Origin: Mangrovibacter yixingensis
Lineage (GTDB): Bacteria > Pseudomonadota > Gammaproteobacteria > Enterobacterales > Enterobacteriaceae
Assembly (NCBI RefSeq): GCF_020523985.1
Contig: NZ_JAIVKM010000003.1
Coordinates: 124,001-188,000 of the forward strand
Direction of reading: 5' to 3'
Length of the DNA stretch: 64,000 bases
Shown here: in pieces, positions 20,932-32,160 of the stretch
Layout of the letters: each line of letters starts with the position of its first letter
How positions within the stretch are numbered: position 1 is the stretch's first letter
Position numbers and translations under genes: made by a program
Notes under the pieces: model-generated
The model's input: the letters and a program-made list of their open reading frames with translations, nothing else
The model's database searches: none
Told to the model about the DNA's origin: nothing

Positions 20932-22644
20932 ATGGCTATAGCGCTGGGACTCGATTTTGGTAGCGACTCAGTTCGTGCACTGGCAGTCGATACCACCACA
21001 GGTAGCGAGTTGGCAACCAGTGTGGAGTGGTATCCACGCTGGCAAGAAGGGCGCTACTGCAATGCCCCAAAAAACCAATTCCGCCACCATCCCCTTGATT
21101 ACATCGAATCAATGGAAAAGGCGTTAAAAACTGTACTGGCTGATCTGTCTTCTGAACAACGGGCTGCCGTTGTCGGGATTGGCGTTGACAGTACCGGTTC
21201 AACACCCGCACCGATCGACAAAGACGGCAATGTGCTGGCGTTGAACCCAGAATTCGCAGAGAACCCCAATGCGATGTTTGTTCTCTGGAAGGACCATACA
21301 GCGGTTGAAGAAGCTGAAGCCATCACCCGTCTTTGCCATGCACCAGGTAATGTGGATTACTCGCGCTATATCGGTGGTATTTATTCCAGTGAATGGTTCT
21401 GGGCCAAAATACTGCATGTAACCCGTGCGGATCAGGGCGTTGCCAAAGCGGCTGCCTCATGGATTGAGTTGTGCGACTGGATCCCTGCATTACTTTCCGA
21501 CACCATCAAGCCGGAAGCGATTCGCCGTGGCCGCTGCAGTGCCGGGCACAAATCCCTGTGGCATGAAAGCTGGGGCGGGTTGCCACCAGCCAGTTTCTTC
21601 GACGAACTGGATCCCATCATCAATAAACACCTGCCTCACCCGTTATTTACTGATACCTGGACTGCCGATATTCCTGTTGGAACGCTTTCGGCAGAATGGG
21701 CTGAACGCCTTGGGTTACCACAAACAGTGGTGATTTCTGGTGGTGCTTTTGACTGCCATATGGGAGCTGTAGGTGCCGGCGCTCAGGCCAATACACTGGT
21801 AAAAGTCATCGGGACTTCTACCTGCGATATTCTGATTGCCGATAAACCCACAGTAGGAAACAGGGCAGTAAAAGGCATTTGTGGCCAGGTAGATGGCAGT
21901 GTAGTGCCACACTTTATTGGTCTGGAAGCTGGGCAATCAGCTTTTGGTGATATTTATGCCTGGTTTGGCCGGGTCCTTGGCTGGCCTTTGGATCAATTAG
22001 CAGTTCAACACCCGGAATTAAAAGAAACCTTACAGGCCAGTAAAAAACAATTACTTCCTGCACTTACCGAAGCATGGGCAAAAGAACCAGCACTGGATCA
22101 CCTCCCTGTAGTCCTCGACTGGTTTAATGGCCGGCGTACCCCAAATGCCAACCAACGGCTGAAAGGTGTAATTACTGACCTGAACCTGGGTACTGATGCT
22201 CCAGCGCTGTTTGGTGGCCTTATTGCAGCGACGGCATTTGGCGCCCGCGCAATTATGGAGTGCTTCACAGAACAAGGTATTCCGGTTAACGGCGTAATGG
22301 CACTGGGCGGTATTGCCCGTAAAAACCCCGTCATTATGCAAGTTTGCTGTGATGTGCTTAATCGCCCACTGCAAATCGTTGCTTCCGACCAGTGTTGTGC
22401 TCTGGGCGCAGCTATCTTCGCGGCCGTCGCCGCTGGTGTACATAGCGATATCCCGGCCGCGCAACAAGTCATGGCCAGCAACGTTGAAAAAACCCTACAG
22501 CCAAAACCTGTCAGCGCTGAGCGCTTTGAACAGTTATATCAGCGCTACCTGGCCTGGGCCTCCAGCGCAGAACAGCACTATCTCCCCTCTGTAACGGCGT
22601 CATCCTCTGCCAAAAAGACAGATGAAACCGCCCTGACACATTAA
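20932..22644 (+). CDS. araB: L-ribulokinase
   Basis: FGGY-family kinase that phosphorylates L-ribulose to L-ribulose 5-phosphate in arabinose catabolism. The 570-residue protein begins [20 protein letters not shown], the N-terminal ATPase-fold motif. Other conserved parts are [56 protein letters not shown] and the C-terminal nucleotide-binding [24 protein letters not shown]. The ATG at 20932 has ACGGAG upstream; a frame start at 20890 would lie within the promoter. First gene of araBAD, 10 bases before araA. Confidence 0.98.
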   Translation: MAIALGLDFGSDSVRALAVDTTTGSELATSVEWYPRWQEGRYCNAPKNQFRHHPLDYIESMEKALKTVLADLSSEQRAAVVGIGVDSTGSTPAPIDKDGNVLALNPEFAENPNAMFVLWKDHTAVEEAEAITRLCHAPGNVDYSRYIGGIYSSEWFWAKILHVTRADQGVAKAAASWIELCDWIPALLSDTIKPEAIRRGRCSAGHKSLWHESWGGLPPASFFDELDPIINKHLPHPLFTDTWTADIPVGTLSAEWAERLGLPQTVVISGGAFDCHMGAVGAGAQANTLVKVIGTSTCDILIADKPTVGNRAVKGICGQVDGSVVPHFIGLEAGQSAFGDIYAWFGRVLGWPLDQLAVQHPELKETLQASKKQLLPALTEAWAKEPALDHLPVVLDWFNGRRTPNANQRLKGVITDLNLGTDAPALFGGLIAATAFGARAIMECFTEQGIPVNGVMALGGIARKNPVIMQVCCDVLNRPLQIVASDQCCALGAAIFAAVAAGVHSDIPAAQQVMASNVEKTLQPKPVSAERFEQLYQRYLAWASSAEQHYLPSVTASSSAKKTDETALTH

Positions 22645-22654
22645 GGACAGAATA

Positions 22655-24157
22655 ATGAATATTTTTGAACAATATGAAGTGTGGTTTGTTATTGGTAGCC
22701 AGCATTTATATGGCCCGGAAACCTTACGTCAGGTAACACAGCATGCAGAACATGTTGTTAACTCGCTAAATGCAGAGGCAAAACTCCCTTGCAAACTGGT
22801 ACTGAAACCACTGGGTACCACACCAGATGAAATCACTGCAATTTGCCGTGAAGCGAATCACGACGAAAAATGCGCCGGGATGGTGGTTTGGCTGCATACT
22901 TTCTCTCCAGCCAAAATGTGGATCAATGGTCTGGCAATCCTGACCAAGCCTTTACTGCAATTCCACACCCAGTTTAATGCGCAAATTCCGTGGGACACCA
23001 TGGATATGGACTTCATGAACCTGAACCAGACTGCTCACGGCGGCCGTGAATTTGGGTTTATTGGTGCCAGAATGCGCCAGCAACACAGTGTTGTGACAGG
23101 CCACTGGCAGGACAGTGAAGCCCATAAACGCATTGGCTCATGGATGCGCCAGGCTGTATCCAAACAGAACACTCGCCATATTAAAGTTGCCCGTTTCGGC
23201 GACAACATGCGTGAAGTTGCAGTGACCGACGGTGACAAAGTCGCCGCACAAATCAAATTCGGTTTTTCCGTGAACTACTACGCGGTTGGTGACCTGGTGA
23301 GTGTGGTTAATGCAGTCAGCCAGGGGGATATCAACGCACTGGTTGATGAGTATGAAAGCAGTTACCGCTTGAGTGCAGCGGCCCAGGTAAATGGCGATAA
23401 ACGCCAAAATGTTATTGATGCTGCACGTATTGAACTGGGTATGAAACGCTTCCTGGAACAAGGCGGCTTCCACGCATTTACTACTACATTTGAAGACCTC
23501 TACGGCCTGAAACAACTGCCCGGTCTGGCAGTTCAACGCCTGATGCAGCAAGGTTATGGCTTTGCTGGTGAAGGCGACTGGAAAACCGCCGCCCTGCTTC
23601 GCATTATGAAAGTGATGTCAACCGGTCTGCAGGGCGGCACCTCATTTATGGAAGATTACACTTACAACTTTGAAGCAGGCAACGACATGGTGCTTGGCTC
23701 ACATATGTTGGAAGTCTGCCCTTCCATTGCGACCGCGGAAAAACCGCTTCTGGATGTACAGCATCTGGGCATTGGCGGTAAAGAAGACCCGGCCCGTCTG
23801 ATTTTCTCAACCAAAACTGGCCCAGCCATTAATGCCAGCCTGATAGACATGGGCGACCGTTTCCGCCTGCTGGTTAACTGTGTTGATGCAGTAGAAGCAC
23901 CTCATGCACTGCCAAAACTGCCCGTTGCCAATGCACTCTGGAAAGCACAACCAGACCTGAATACGGCGTCTGAAGCCTGGATTCTGGCTGGTGGCGCTCA
24001 CCATACCGTATTCAGCCAGGCTCTCAACCTGGACGATATGCGCCAGTTTGCAGAAATGCACGACATTGAGCTGGCTGTAATTGATAACGATACACGTCTT
24101 CCTGCCTTTAAAGATGCACTGCGCTGGAACGAAATGTATTACAGCTTTAAACGGTAG
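22655..24157 (+). CDS. araA: L-arabinose isomerase
   Basis: Converts L-arabinose to L-ribulose, the first catabolic step. The 500 residues equal the E. coli length. The Mn-binding and catalytic residues of the family are seen in [11 protein letters not shown] (Glu about 306), FMEDYTYNF (Glu about 333), [10 protein letters not shown] (His about 350) and GGAHHTVFS (His about 449-450). N-terminal [18 protein letters not shown] is characteristic. AAGGA lies 8-12 bases before the ATG. Second gene of araBAD. Confidence 0.98.
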   Translation: MNIFEQYEVWFVIGSQHLYGPETLRQVTQHAEHVVNSLNAEAKLPCKLVLKPLGTTPDEITAICREANHDEKCAGMVVWLHTFSPAKMWINGLAILTKPLLQFHTQFNAQIPWDTMDMDFMNLNQTAHGGREFGFIGARMRQQHSVVTGHWQDSEAHKRIGSWMRQAVSKQNTRHIKVARFGDNMREVAVTDGDKVAAQIKFGFSVNYYAVGDLVSVVNAVSQGDINALVDEYESSYRLSAAAQVNGDKRQNVIDAARIELGMKRFLEQGGFHAFTTTFEDLYGLKQLPGLAVQRLMQQGYGFAGEGDWKTAALLRIMKVMSTGLQGGTSFMEDYTYNFEAGNDMVLGSHMLEVCPSIATAEKPLLDVQHLGIGGKEDPARLIFSTKTGPAINASLIDMGDRFRLLVNCVDAVEAPHALPKLPVANALWKAQPDLNTASEAWILAGGAHHTVFSQALNLDDMRQFAEMHDIELAVIDNDTRLPAFKDALRWNEMYYSFKR

Positions 24158-24172
24158 TAACAGGGGAACTTT

Positions 24173-24200
24173 GGCCAGTCTTTCATGGCTGGCCCTTCTT
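24173..24200 (+). terminator. Intercistronic hairpin between araA and araD
   Basis: GGCCAG (24173-24178) pairs with CTGGCC (24189-24194), followed by a pyrimidine-rich CTTCTTTTCTC stretch. It lies in the short araA-araD gap and could cause partial termination or define an mRNA processing end, lowering araD expression relative to araBA. The role is inferred. Confidence 0.4.
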
Positions 24201-24217
24201 TTCTCTGGAGGATAACG

Positions 24218-24913
24218 ATGCTTGAAGAATTAAAACGTCAGGTACTCGAAGCCAACCTGGCTTTGCCTGAACACAATCTGGTCACCCTGACTTGGGGTAA
24301 TGTCAGTGCGGTTGATCGAGAAGCCGGTGTTTTTATCATTAAACCCTCTGGGGTGGATTACACCGTAATGACGGCTGAAGATATGGTGGTCGTTAGCCTG
24401 GAAACAGGCGAAGTGGTTGAAGGGGATAAAAAACCTTCTTCAGATACCCCCACCCACCGTATCCTGTATCAACAATTTCCAGATATTGGCGGCATTGTGC
24501 ATACTCACTCACGCCATGCCACTATTTGGGCACAAGCTGGCCAAAGCATTCCGGCGACAGGTACCACTCATGCGGACTATTTTTACGGTTCCATTCCCTG
24601 CACCCGTAAAATGACCGACGCCGAAATCAATGGCGACTATGAGTGGCAAACAGGTGAAGTTATTGTAGAAACCTTCCGTCAACGCGATACTGACCCAAAC
24701 CAGATGCCTGGTGTACTGGTGCATTCCCATGGGCCTTTCGCCTGGGGTAAAAACGCGCTTGATGCCGTACACAACGCCATAGTGATGGAAGAAGTTGCGT
24801 ATATGGGCATTTTTTGCCGTCAGTTGGCCCCACAACTGCCAGATATGCAGCAAACTCTGCTTGATAAACACTATCTGCGTAAACACGGTGCTAAAGCTTA
24901 TTACGGCCAGTAA
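24218..24913 (+). CDS. araD: L-ribulose-5-phosphate 4-epimerase
   Basis: Class II aldolase-family epimerase that turns L-ribulose 5-phosphate into D-xylulose 5-phosphate. 231 residues, the E. coli length. Zinc ligands are seen in [17 protein letters not shown] (His about 95 and 97) and in [10 protein letters not shown] (His about 171); [11 protein letters not shown] and KPSGVDY form the phosphate-binding part. CTGGAGGA lies just before the ATG at 24218. The araA-araD gap is only 60 bases, shorter than I recall for E. coli K-12. Confidence 0.98.
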   Translation: MLEELKRQVLEANLALPEHNLVTLTWGNVSAVDREAGVFIIKPSGVDYTVMTAEDMVVVSLETGEVVEGDKKPSSDTPTHRILYQQFPDIGGIVHTHSRHATIWAQAGQSIPATGTTHADYFYGSIPCTRKMTDAEINGDYEWQTGEVIVETFRQRDTDPNQMPGVLVHSHGPFAWGKNALDAVHNAIVMEEVAYMGIFCRQLAPQLPDMQQTLLDKHYLRKHGAKAYYGQ

Positions 24914-24932
24914 ACATACTTCCAGACAGGAA

Positions 24933-24976
24933 TACTGTACATAAATGCAGTGACACAACGGTTTTCAGGGTATACT
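24933..24976 (+). promoter_or_regulatory. LexA-like SOS box and promoter of polB
   Basis: TACTGTACATAAATGCAGTG (24933-24952) fits the LexA consensus CTGT-N8-ACAG with one change (GCAG) and is placed 54 bases before the polB start. A -10-like TATACT lies at 24971-24976, so the box would cover the -35 region. E. coli polB is a known SOS gene. Confidence 0.75.
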
Positions 24977-25005
24977 GAAGACCGTTTATTTTGAGGGAAA
25001 CCTGA

Positions 25006-27366
25006 GTGTCACAGGCAAGAGCCGGTTTTGTTTTAACCCGGCACTGGCGGGATACCCCGCAAGGTACGGAGATTGAATTCTGGCTGGCAACAGATGCCGG
25101 GCCAGTCTGTGCACGTCTTCCACTCCAGCAATCTACCGCTTTCATTCCAGAATCACAGATGTCACGCGCCCAGGCTCTACTCAACAACGAGCCACATCTG
25201 CGTTGGGTAACACTGCCATTAAATGATTTCCACCACCAGCCAGTATGTGCTCTTTATTGCCAACAGTACCGGCAGTTGTTACGCATTGAAAAAGTGCTGC
25301 GCGAAGCCGGTATTACAGTCTACGAAGCAGATATTCGCCCCCCTGAACGTTACCTGATGGAGCGCTTTATTACTGCCCCGGTTTGGGTCGATGGCGAACA
25401 CCAGTCACTGAGAATTCACCAGGCAAAGATGAAGCCGCACCCGGATTACCGCCCAGATTTACGCTGGGTTTCTCTGGATATCGAAACTAACCGCCATGGT
25501 GAGCTCTACTGCATTGGTCTGGAAGGGTGTGGGCAACGCCAGGTATTTATGCTGGGCAACCCACCAGAACCACTAGCCCCAACTGATTTTCAACTTACCT
25601 TTGTTCCTGACAGAGCAGGCCTCATACACAGTCTGAACCAGTGGATTGCCGAGCATGATCCGGATGTCATTATTGGCTGGAACGTGATTCAGTTCGATTT
25701 ACGTATCTTGCAAAAACAGGCAGACAAATTCGGCGTTCGTCTGCTAATTGGTAGAGAAAATCATGAAATTGAGTGGCGCGAGCATGGGTATAATCAAGGG
25801 TATTTTTTTGCTCAAATTCCCGGGCGCCTGGTGGTTGATGGTATTGAAGCATTGAAATCCGCTTTCTGGAGTTTCCCTTCGTTTTCCCTCGAAGCAGTTG
25901 CCCAGGAATTACTGGGCGAAGGCAAAGACATTGACGATCCCTGGGATCGTATGGCGGAAATAGACCGGCGCTTCCATCAGGATAAAGTGGCGCTGGCACA
26001 ATACAATTTAAAAGACTGCGAGCTGGTCACCCGTATTTTCAGGCACACCGACATCATGCCATTTTTACTGGAACGGGCCGCGGTTAACGGGCTTCAGGCA
26101 GACAGGCATGGTGGTTCTGTTGCCGCTTTTTGCCATCTCTATTTTCCACGGATGCACCGGGCTGGTTATGTGGCACCCAATCTGGGGGAAATTCCGCCTC
26201 AGGCAAGCCCTGGCGGTTATGTAATGGACTCAAGGCCTGGCCTGTATGACTCAGTGCTGGTACTGGATTTCAAAAGCCTTTATCCGTCGATTATCCGCAC
26301 ATTTCTTATCGACCCGGTTGGTCTGGTGGAAGGCCAACTGCACGCCGATAACCAGCACGCCGTTGAGGGGTTTCTCGGTGCCTGGTTTTCCCGTGGAAAA
26401 CATTGCCTGCCTGAAATCGTCAGACAGATATGGCAAGGTAGGGAGCGGGCCAAACAGCAAAAAAATGCCCCGCTATCGCAGGCGCTAAAAATCCTGATGA
26501 ATGCATTTTATGGCGTATTAGGAACCTCTGCCTGCCGCTTTTTTAACCCACAACTGGCTTCGTCGATTACCATGCGCGGCCATGCCATTATGCGCCAGAC
26601 TCGTGAACTTATTGAGGCTCAAGGGTTTGATGTCATTTATGGCGATACAGACTCCACTTTTGTCTGGTTGAAGCAAGCGCACAGCGAAGAAGATGCCGAT
26701 GCAGCGGGCCGACGCCTGGTGAGCCTGGTTAATCAGTGGTGGCGTGATCACCTGCGTGAGACACAACAACTGGAGAGTGTGCTGGAGCTGGAATACGAAA
26801 CCCATTACAGCCGTTTTCTGATGCCTACGATTCGCGGTGCCGAAACGGGCAGTAAAAAGCGTTATGCCGGGCTGGTTATACGCGAGGGTAAACAACAACT
26901 GGTGTTTAAAGGGCTGGAAACCGTACGCACAGACTGGACGCCGCTTGCGCAAACCTTCCAAAAAAATCTCTATCAACGTGTTTTTCTGCACGAACCTTAT
27001 GAAGATTATATTCGCGAGACCATTGCCAGCCTGATGGCCGGTGAACTGGACGATCAACTGGTTTACCGTAAGCGCCTGCGTCGCCCATTGGATGATTACC
27101 AACGGAATATTCCCCCTCACGCCCGCGCGGCCCGGCTCGCAAACGAATTTGACCGCAAGGCTGGCCGGCCTCCTCGCTATAGCGGGCGCGGCACCGTAAA
27201 ATATGTCTGGACATTACAAGGGCCGGAGCCTGCCGGGCTTGCGCAATCGCCACTGGACTATGAACACTACCTTACCCGGCAGTTACAACCTATTGCTGAA
27301 GGAATTTTACCCTTCCTTGGTAAGGAGTTTGCTACACTGGTTACGGGGCAACTTGGGTTATTTTGA
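25006..27366 (+). CDS. polB: DNA polymerase II
   Basis: Family B DNA polymerase used in SOS-induced replication restart and translesion synthesis, 786 residues (E. coli 783). The 3'-5' exonuclease domain shows the Exo I motif [18 protein letters not shown] (about residue 155) and Exo II in [12 protein letters not shown]. The polymerase domain shows motif [19 protein letters not shown], motif [14 protein letters not shown] and motif [14 protein letters not shown], with the catalytic aspartates intact. The start is GTG at 25006, with TTGAGGGAAACC upstream. It follows araD and is preceded by a LexA-like box. The C-terminal QLGLF is the beta-clamp-binding peptide. Confidence 0.97.
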   Translation: MSQARAGFVLTRHWRDTPQGTEIEFWLATDAGPVCARLPLQQSTAFIPESQMSRAQALLNNEPHLRWVTLPLNDFHHQPVCALYCQQYRQLLRIEKVLREAGITVYEADIRPPERYLMERFITAPVWVDGEHQSLRIHQAKMKPHPDYRPDLRWVSLDIETNRHGELYCIGLEGCGQRQVFMLGNPPEPLAPTDFQLTFVPDRAGLIHSLNQWIAEHDPDVIIGWNVIQFDLRILQKQADKFGVRLLIGRENHEIEWREHGYNQGYFFAQIPGRLVVDGIEALKSAFWSFPSFSLEAVAQELLGEGKDIDDPWDRMAEIDRRFHQDKVALAQYNLKDCELVTRIFRHTDIMPFLLERAAVNGLQADRHGGSVAAFCHLYFPRMHRAGYVAPNLGEIPPQASPGGYVMDSRPGLYDSVLVLDFKSLYPSIIRTFLIDPVGLVEGQLHADNQHAVEGFLGAWFSRGKHCLPEIVRQIWQGRERAKQQKNAPLSQALKILMNAFYGVLGTSACRFFNPQLASSITMRGHAIMRQTRELIEAQGFDVIYGDTDSTFVWLKQAHSEEDADAAGRRLVSLVNQWWRDHLRETQQLESVLELEYETHYSRFLMPTIRGAETGSKKRYAGLVIREGKQQLVFKGLETVRTDWTPLAQTFQKNLYQRVFLHEPYEDYIRETIASLMAGELDDQLVYRKRLRRPLDDYQRNIPPHARAARLANEFDRKAGRPPRYSGRGTVKYVWTLQGPEPAGLAQSPLDYEHYLTRQLQPIAEGILPFLGKEFATLVTGQLGLF

Positions 27367-27521
27367 CAGGTGACGAATGCGTTGCCTTCCATTACCATAG
27401 CGCCCTTTCCGGGTCATATCCCAAAACTCATAACCGAATTCTTCAACGCGCCGCCGCTTTTTGCCGACGGCCGTAATGCTATTGCCTGCAACTTTTAGAT
27501 ATACAACAGAGCCGAATATTT

Positions 27522-30428
27522 ATGCCTTTTACACTTGGTCAGCGCTGGATCAGCGATACGGAAAGCGAACTGGGACTTGGAACAGTAGTAGCAATTGATG
27601 CCCGCATGGTGACATTGCTGTTCCCGGCAACTGGAGAAAATCGTCTGTATGCCAGGAATGACTCCCCTATCACCCGCGTGATGTTTAACCCCGGGGATAC
27701 CATTACCAGCCATGAGGGCTGGCAGTTAAAAGTGGATGAAGTCAAGGAAGAGAACGGATTACTCGCGTACCTGGGTACCCGTGAAGACACTCAGGAGAGT
27801 GGCGTCATACTGCGTGAGGTACTGCTGGATAGTAAGCTGGTGTTCAGCAAGCCACAGGATCGCCTGTTCGCTGGCCAGATTGACCGTATGGACCGCTTTG
27901 CACTGCGCTTCCGTGCACGGAAATACCAGAGCGAGCAATACCGTATGCCCTGGAGTGGCTTGCGTGGTATGCGTACCAGCCTGATCCCACACCAATTGCA
28001 TATTGCTAACGACGTCGGCCGTCGCCATGCCCCCCGCGTGTTACTTGCCGATGAAGTCGGTCTGGGTAAAACCATTGAAGCTGGCATGATAATTCACCAA
28101 CAGCTGCTGAGTGGTGCGGCTGAGCGTGTTTTGATTATTGTCCCGGAAACCCTGCAACACCAGTGGCTGGTTGAAATGTTGCGCCGCTTTAACCTGCGTT
28201 TTGCGTTGTTTGACGATGAACGTTACGCAGAAGCTCAGCACGACAGCGATAACCCGTTTTATACCGAACAACTGATTATTTGCTCACTGGACTTTGTGCG
28301 CCGTAACAAGCAGCGTCTGGAAAACCTGTGCGAAGCCGAGTGGGATTTAATGGTGGTGGATGAAGCGCACCACCTGGTATGGAGTGAAGAGGCCCCCAGC
28401 CGTGAATATCAGGTAATTGAGCAACTTGCAGAAAAAGTTCCAGGCGTGCTGTTGTTAACTGCAACCCCGGAACAACTTGGTATGCAGAGCCATTTTGCAC
28501 GACTGCGCCTGTTAGACCCCAGCCGCTTTCATGATTATGAAGCATTTGTTGCCGAGCAAAATAACTTCCGACCAGTTGCCGACGCGGTTTCTCTGCTATT
28601 GGAAGGTAACCATCTGAGCGATGAAACACTGAATACGCTCAGCGAGCTGATTGGCGAACAGGATATCGAACCGTTACTGAAAGCGGCTAATAGTGGTAAC
28701 GACAACAGCGAAGCCGCCCGTCAGGAACTGGTTTCTATGCTGACTGACCGCCATGGCACCAGCCGTGTTCTGTTCCGTAATACCCGCAGCAGTGTAAAAG
28801 GTTTCCCTCAACGCGAACTCCATACGATTCGCCTGCCTTTACCTACCCAGTATCAAACCGCCATTAAAGTTTCTGGCATTATGAGTGCGCGTAAAACGGC
28901 GGAAGAGCGTGCCCGTGACATGCTCTATCCAGAGCAGATTTACCAGGAATTTGAAGGCGACAGCGGTACCTGGTGGAACTTCGACCCACGTGTTGACTGG
29001 TTGATGGGCTACCTGACCAGCCACCGCTCACAAAAGGTTCTGGTTATTTGTGCTAAGGCGACGACAGCACTGCAACTGGAGCAGGTATTACGCGAACGTG
29101 AAGGGATCCGCGCAGCCGTCTTCCATGAAGGCATGTCGATTATTGAGCGTGACCGTGCTGCCGCCTGGTTTGCCGAAGAAGACACTGGTGCACAGGTTCT
29201 GTTGTGCTCAGAAATTGGTTCGGAAGGGCGTAACTTCCAGTTTGCCAGCAATATGGTGATGTTTGACCTGCCCTTTAATCCTGATTTGCTTGAACAACGA
29301 ATTGGGCGACTGGATCGTATCGGCCAGGCTCACGATATCCAGATTCATGTGCCTTACCTGGAAAATACTGCGCAGTCGATTCTGGTCCGTTGGTATCACG
29401 AAGGTCTGGATGCTTTTGAACATACTTGCCCCACAGGCCGGGCAATCTACGATGATGTCTATGAGTCCCTGATTGGCTACCTGGCGGCACCCGAAAATGA
29501 AGAAGGGTTTGCTGAGCTGATTCACCGCTGCCGCACCCAGCATGATGCACTGAAAACCCAGTTAGAACAGGGCCGTGACCGCCTGCTGGAAATTCACTCC
29601 AATGGCGGTGAAAAAGCTCAGGCGCTGGCTAATGAAATCGCGGAACAGGATGATGATACGGCACTGGTGAATTTTGCCATGAACCTGTTTGACATTATCG
29701 GCATCAACCAGGATGACAAAGGCGATAACATGATTATCCTGACGCCATCCGACCATATGCTGGTGCCGGATTTTCCAGGTTTGCCGGAAGATGGCTGCAC
29801 AATTACTTTCAGCCGCGATGTCGCTCTTTCACGTGAAGATACCCAGTTCATCACCTGGGAACACCCTTTAATTCGTAATGGCCTTGATCTGATTCTGTCG
29901 GGCGATACGGGTAGCTGCGCGCTTTCTTTACTCAAAAACAAAGCGCTGCCCGTTGGCACATTACTGGTAGAAATGGTGTATGTCGTTGAAGCCAAAGCAC
30001 CTAAACAGCTCCAGCTACAACGCTTCTTACCACCAACACCAGTACGTATGCTGCTGGATAAAAATGGCACTAACCTGGCAGCACAGGTGGAATTTGAAAG
30101 CTTCAACCGCCAGTTAAGTGCGGTAAACCGCCACACCAGCAGTAAGCTTATCAATGCCGTACAGCAGGATGTTCACGAGATCTTGCAACATGGTGAGGAA
30201 CAAGTAGGGAAAGCAGCTCAGGCGTTAATTGAGTCGGCAAGAAACGAGGCCGATGAGAAATTGTCTGCCGAGTTATCACGCCTTGAAGCGTTGAAGGCAA
30301 TTAACCCCAATATCCGCGATGACGAACTGAGTGCCATTGAAGATAACCGCCAGCAGGTACTTGAGAGTTTATCAGAGGCTTCATGGCGGCTTGATGCGCT
30401 GCGCTTGATTGTGGTTACGCACCAGTAA
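27522..30428 (+). CDS. rapA: RNA polymerase-associated ATPase RapA
   Basis: Swi2/Snf2-family ATPase that binds RNA polymerase and promotes its recycling. The 968 residues equal the E. coli protein. An N-terminal Tudor-like region ([22 protein letters not shown]) leads to the helicase core: Walker [18 protein letters not shown] (about residues 170-190), DEAH box [10 protein letters not shown], and C-terminal helicase motifs [22 protein letters not shown] with [17 protein letters not shown]. The 155-base gap after polB presumably holds its promoter; I see no other gene there. rluA starts 13 bases downstream. Confidence 0.98.
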   Translation: MPFTLGQRWISDTESELGLGTVVAIDARMVTLLFPATGENRLYARNDSPITRVMFNPGDTITSHEGWQLKVDEVKEENGLLAYLGTREDTQESGVILREVLLDSKLVFSKPQDRLFAGQIDRMDRFALRFRARKYQSEQYRMPWSGLRGMRTSLIPHQLHIANDVGRRHAPRVLLADEVGLGKTIEAGMIIHQQLLSGAAERVLIIVPETLQHQWLVEMLRRFNLRFALFDDERYAEAQHDSDNPFYTEQLIICSLDFVRRNKQRLENLCEAEWDLMVVDEAHHLVWSEEAPSREYQVIEQLAEKVPGVLLLTATPEQLGMQSHFARLRLLDPSRFHDYEAFVAEQNNFRPVADAVSLLLEGNHLSDETLNTLSELIGEQDIEPLLKAANSGNDNSEAARQELVSMLTDRHGTSRVLFRNTRSSVKGFPQRELHTIRLPLPTQYQTAIKVSGIMSARKTAEERARDMLYPEQIYQEFEGDSGTWWNFDPRVDWLMGYLTSHRSQKVLVICAKATTALQLEQVLREREGIRAAVFHEGMSIIERDRAAAWFAEEDTGAQVLLCSEIGSEGRNFQFASNMVMFDLPFNPDLLEQRIGRLDRIGQAHDIQIHVPYLENTAQSILVRWYHEGLDAFEHTCPTGRAIYDDVYESLIGYLAAPENEEGFAELIHRCRTQHDALKTQLEQGRDRLLEIHSNGGEKAQALANEIAEQDDDTALVNFAMNLFDIIGINQDDKGDNMIILTPSDHMLVPDFPGLPEDGCTITFSRDVALSREDTQFITWEHPLIRNGLDLILSGDTGSCALSLLKNKALPVGTLLVEMVYVVEAKAPKQLQLQRFLPPTPVRMLLDKNGTNLAAQVEFESFNRQLSAVNRHTSSKLINAVQQDVHEILQHGEEQVGKAAQALIESARNEADEKLSAELSRLEALKAINPNIRDDELSAIEDNRQQVLESLSEASWRLDALRLIVVTHQ

Positions 30429-30441
30429 GGAACTGAAAACG

Positions 30442-31098
30442 ATGCTGGAGTTTTACTCTCCGCCACAAGACCCGTGGCTGGTCATTCTGTATCAGGATGA
30501 GCATATTATGGTGGTGAATAAGCCGTCCGGCCTGCTGTCTGTACCTGGGCGGCTGGAAGAACATAAAGACAGTGTGATGACGCGTATTCAGCGCGATTAT
30601 CCCACGGCGGAATCTGTTCACCGGCTCGATATGGCGACCAGTGGTGTCATTGCTGTAGCGTTGACCAAGGCGGCAGAGCGTGAACTCAAGCGGCAGTTTC
30701 GTGAGCGTGAGCCAAAGAAGCAATATGTAGCACGAATCTGGGGGCACCCGGAAAAAGCGGAAGGGATCGTTGATTTACCACTGATTTGTGACTGGCCAAA
30801 CCGTCCCAAACAAAAAGTCTGTTTTGAGACGGGTAAGCCCGCACAAACTGAATACGAAGTGGTGGAGTATGCGCCAGATATGACAGCCAGAGTGATTCTG
30901 CGCCCCATTACCGGGCGCTCACATCAATTGCGTGTTCATATGCAAGCGCTGGGGCACCCGATTTTGGGTGATAAGTTCTATGCTACTCCCGAAGCACGGG
31001 CAATAGCGACGCGATTATTGCTACATGCAGAATCACTGACCATTACACACCCGGCCTTTGGTAACAGCATGACCTTCCGGGCACTTGCGGATTTCTGA
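30442..31098 (+). CDS. rluA: Dual 23S rRNA/tRNA pseudouridine synthase RluA
   Basis: Makes pseudouridine at position 746 of 23S rRNA and 32 of several tRNAs. The 218-residue protein has the RluA-family catalytic motif ESVHRLDMATSGVIAVALT with the essential aspartate near residue 64, plus KQYVARIWG and the C-terminal ITGRSHQLRVHMQALGHPILGD. I chose the ATG at 30442, with AAGGA about 10 bases upstream; the frame open from 30409 overlaps rapA. Immediately downstream of rapA, as in E. coli, so probably cotranscribed. Confidence 0.97.
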   Translation: MLEFYSPPQDPWLVILYQDEHIMVVNKPSGLLSVPGRLEEHKDSVMTRIQRDYPTAESVHRLDMATSGVIAVALTKAAERELKRQFREREPKKQYVARIWGHPEKAEGIVDLPLICDWPNRPKQKVCFETGKPAQTEYEVVEYAPDMTARVILRPITGRSHQLRVHMQALGHPILGDKFYATPEARAIATRLLLHAESLTITHPAFGNSMTFRALADF

Positions 31099-31101
31099 CC
31101 C

Positions 31102-31130
31102 ACAGCCCGGTTAACCACCGGGCTGTTTTA
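31102..31130 (+). terminator. Terminator after rluA
   Basis: Perfect 9-base stem ACAGCCCGG/CCGGGCTGT (31102-31110 with 31118-31126) and TTTTA. It lies between convergent rluA and djlA. Confidence 0.85.
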
Positions 31131-31158
31131 CTTCTGCCTGGGCAGGAAAACCGCCAGA

Positions 31159-31977
31159 CTAGCGAAATCCTTTCTCTTTTTTAATCAGATCATAAGCCTG
31201 CTGGATTTCCTGGGCTTTCTGTTTAGCCATTTGCATCATTTGCTTCGGCAAGCCTTTTGCCACCAGCTTGTCAGGATGGTGTTCACTCATTAGTTTGCGA
31301 TATGCCCGCTTGATGGTTGTGGCGTCATCGGACGATTTTACCCCTAACACATTACAGGCATCCTGCAATGTTGGCCCGCGTTGCGTTTGCTGGTAGCCGC
31401 TTTGCTGGCCGGAGGAAGAGTGTTGATAACCACCGCCAAATTGTGCTCCACCCTGCATCATGCGCAAAAACTGGTCAAACTGTAGCCGTGAAATTCCCAG
31501 TTCTTCAGCAATCACATACAGAACATCACGCTCTTTAGGGTGCAATGAACCATCGGCAAATGCCGCCTGAATCTGAATTTCCAGAAACATCCGAATCAAG
31601 TCAAAACGGCCAAAACACACACTGCGTAACTGTGTCATTTTATCGCGTAGTGGGTAAGAAGCCTCTTTGCCGACACGAAATGCATGCTGCGCCGCCACCC
31701 GCGAGTCACCATGTAATTGCATCCGCTCCATCAATTGCGAAGCAACATGGATATCCGCTTCTGTTACGCGCCCTTTTGCCTTGGTCAGATGCCCCATCAC
31801 CTCAAACGTGGTATTGAAGAACATCGTCTGCCGCTGTTGTTGACTGGTAAACCAGGCAGAGCGCATGCGCATGCGGTCAAATAAGTGACCAATCAGCAAA
31901 CCGCCAATTGCGCCCCAAAACCCGCCGCCAAAGATAATTCCCAGCGCAATACCAATCACTTTTCCCCAATACTGCAT
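31159..31977 (-). CDS. djlA: DnaK co-chaperone DjlA
   Basis: Membrane-anchored J-domain protein that stimulates DnaK and, when overproduced, the Rcs envelope-stress pathway. The 272-residue protein has an N-terminal glycine-rich membrane span ([20 protein letters not shown], about residues 7-26), a central TerB-like helical region (about 55-180) including [21 protein letters not shown], a glutamine/glycine/serine linker ([18 protein letters not shown]) and a C-terminal J domain with the diagnostic HHPDKL. Divergent from lptD; the 183-base gap should carry both promoters. Confidence 0.97.
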   Translation of the reverse strand: MQYWGKVIGIALGIIFGGGFWGAIGGLLIGHLFDRMRMRSAWFTSQQQRQTMFFNTTFEVMGHLTKAKGRVTEADIHVASQLMERMQLHGDSRVAAQHAFRVGKEASYPLRDKMTQLRSVCFGRFDLIRMFLEIQIQAAFADGSLHPKERDVLYVIAEELGISRLQFDQFLRMMQGGAQFGGGYQHSSSGQQSGYQQTQRGPTLQDACNVLGVKSSDDATTIKRAYRKLMSEHHPDKLVAKGLPKQMMQMAKQKAQEIQQAYDLIKKEKGFR

Positions 31978-32160
31978 ATACTCCCCAAATGGTCATGCTG
32001 TCAGACCGAAATTCATTTATCATACCTGTCATTCATAACTGAGCCTAATAACAGGCGTGTAAACAGGCTGGATTAACACTGGCACTATGATAACGACTAC
32101 GTTAGTCTCTCTCCGTTTGCCTACGCTTAGTCCCTGATGACAGAACAACGAAAAACACGT

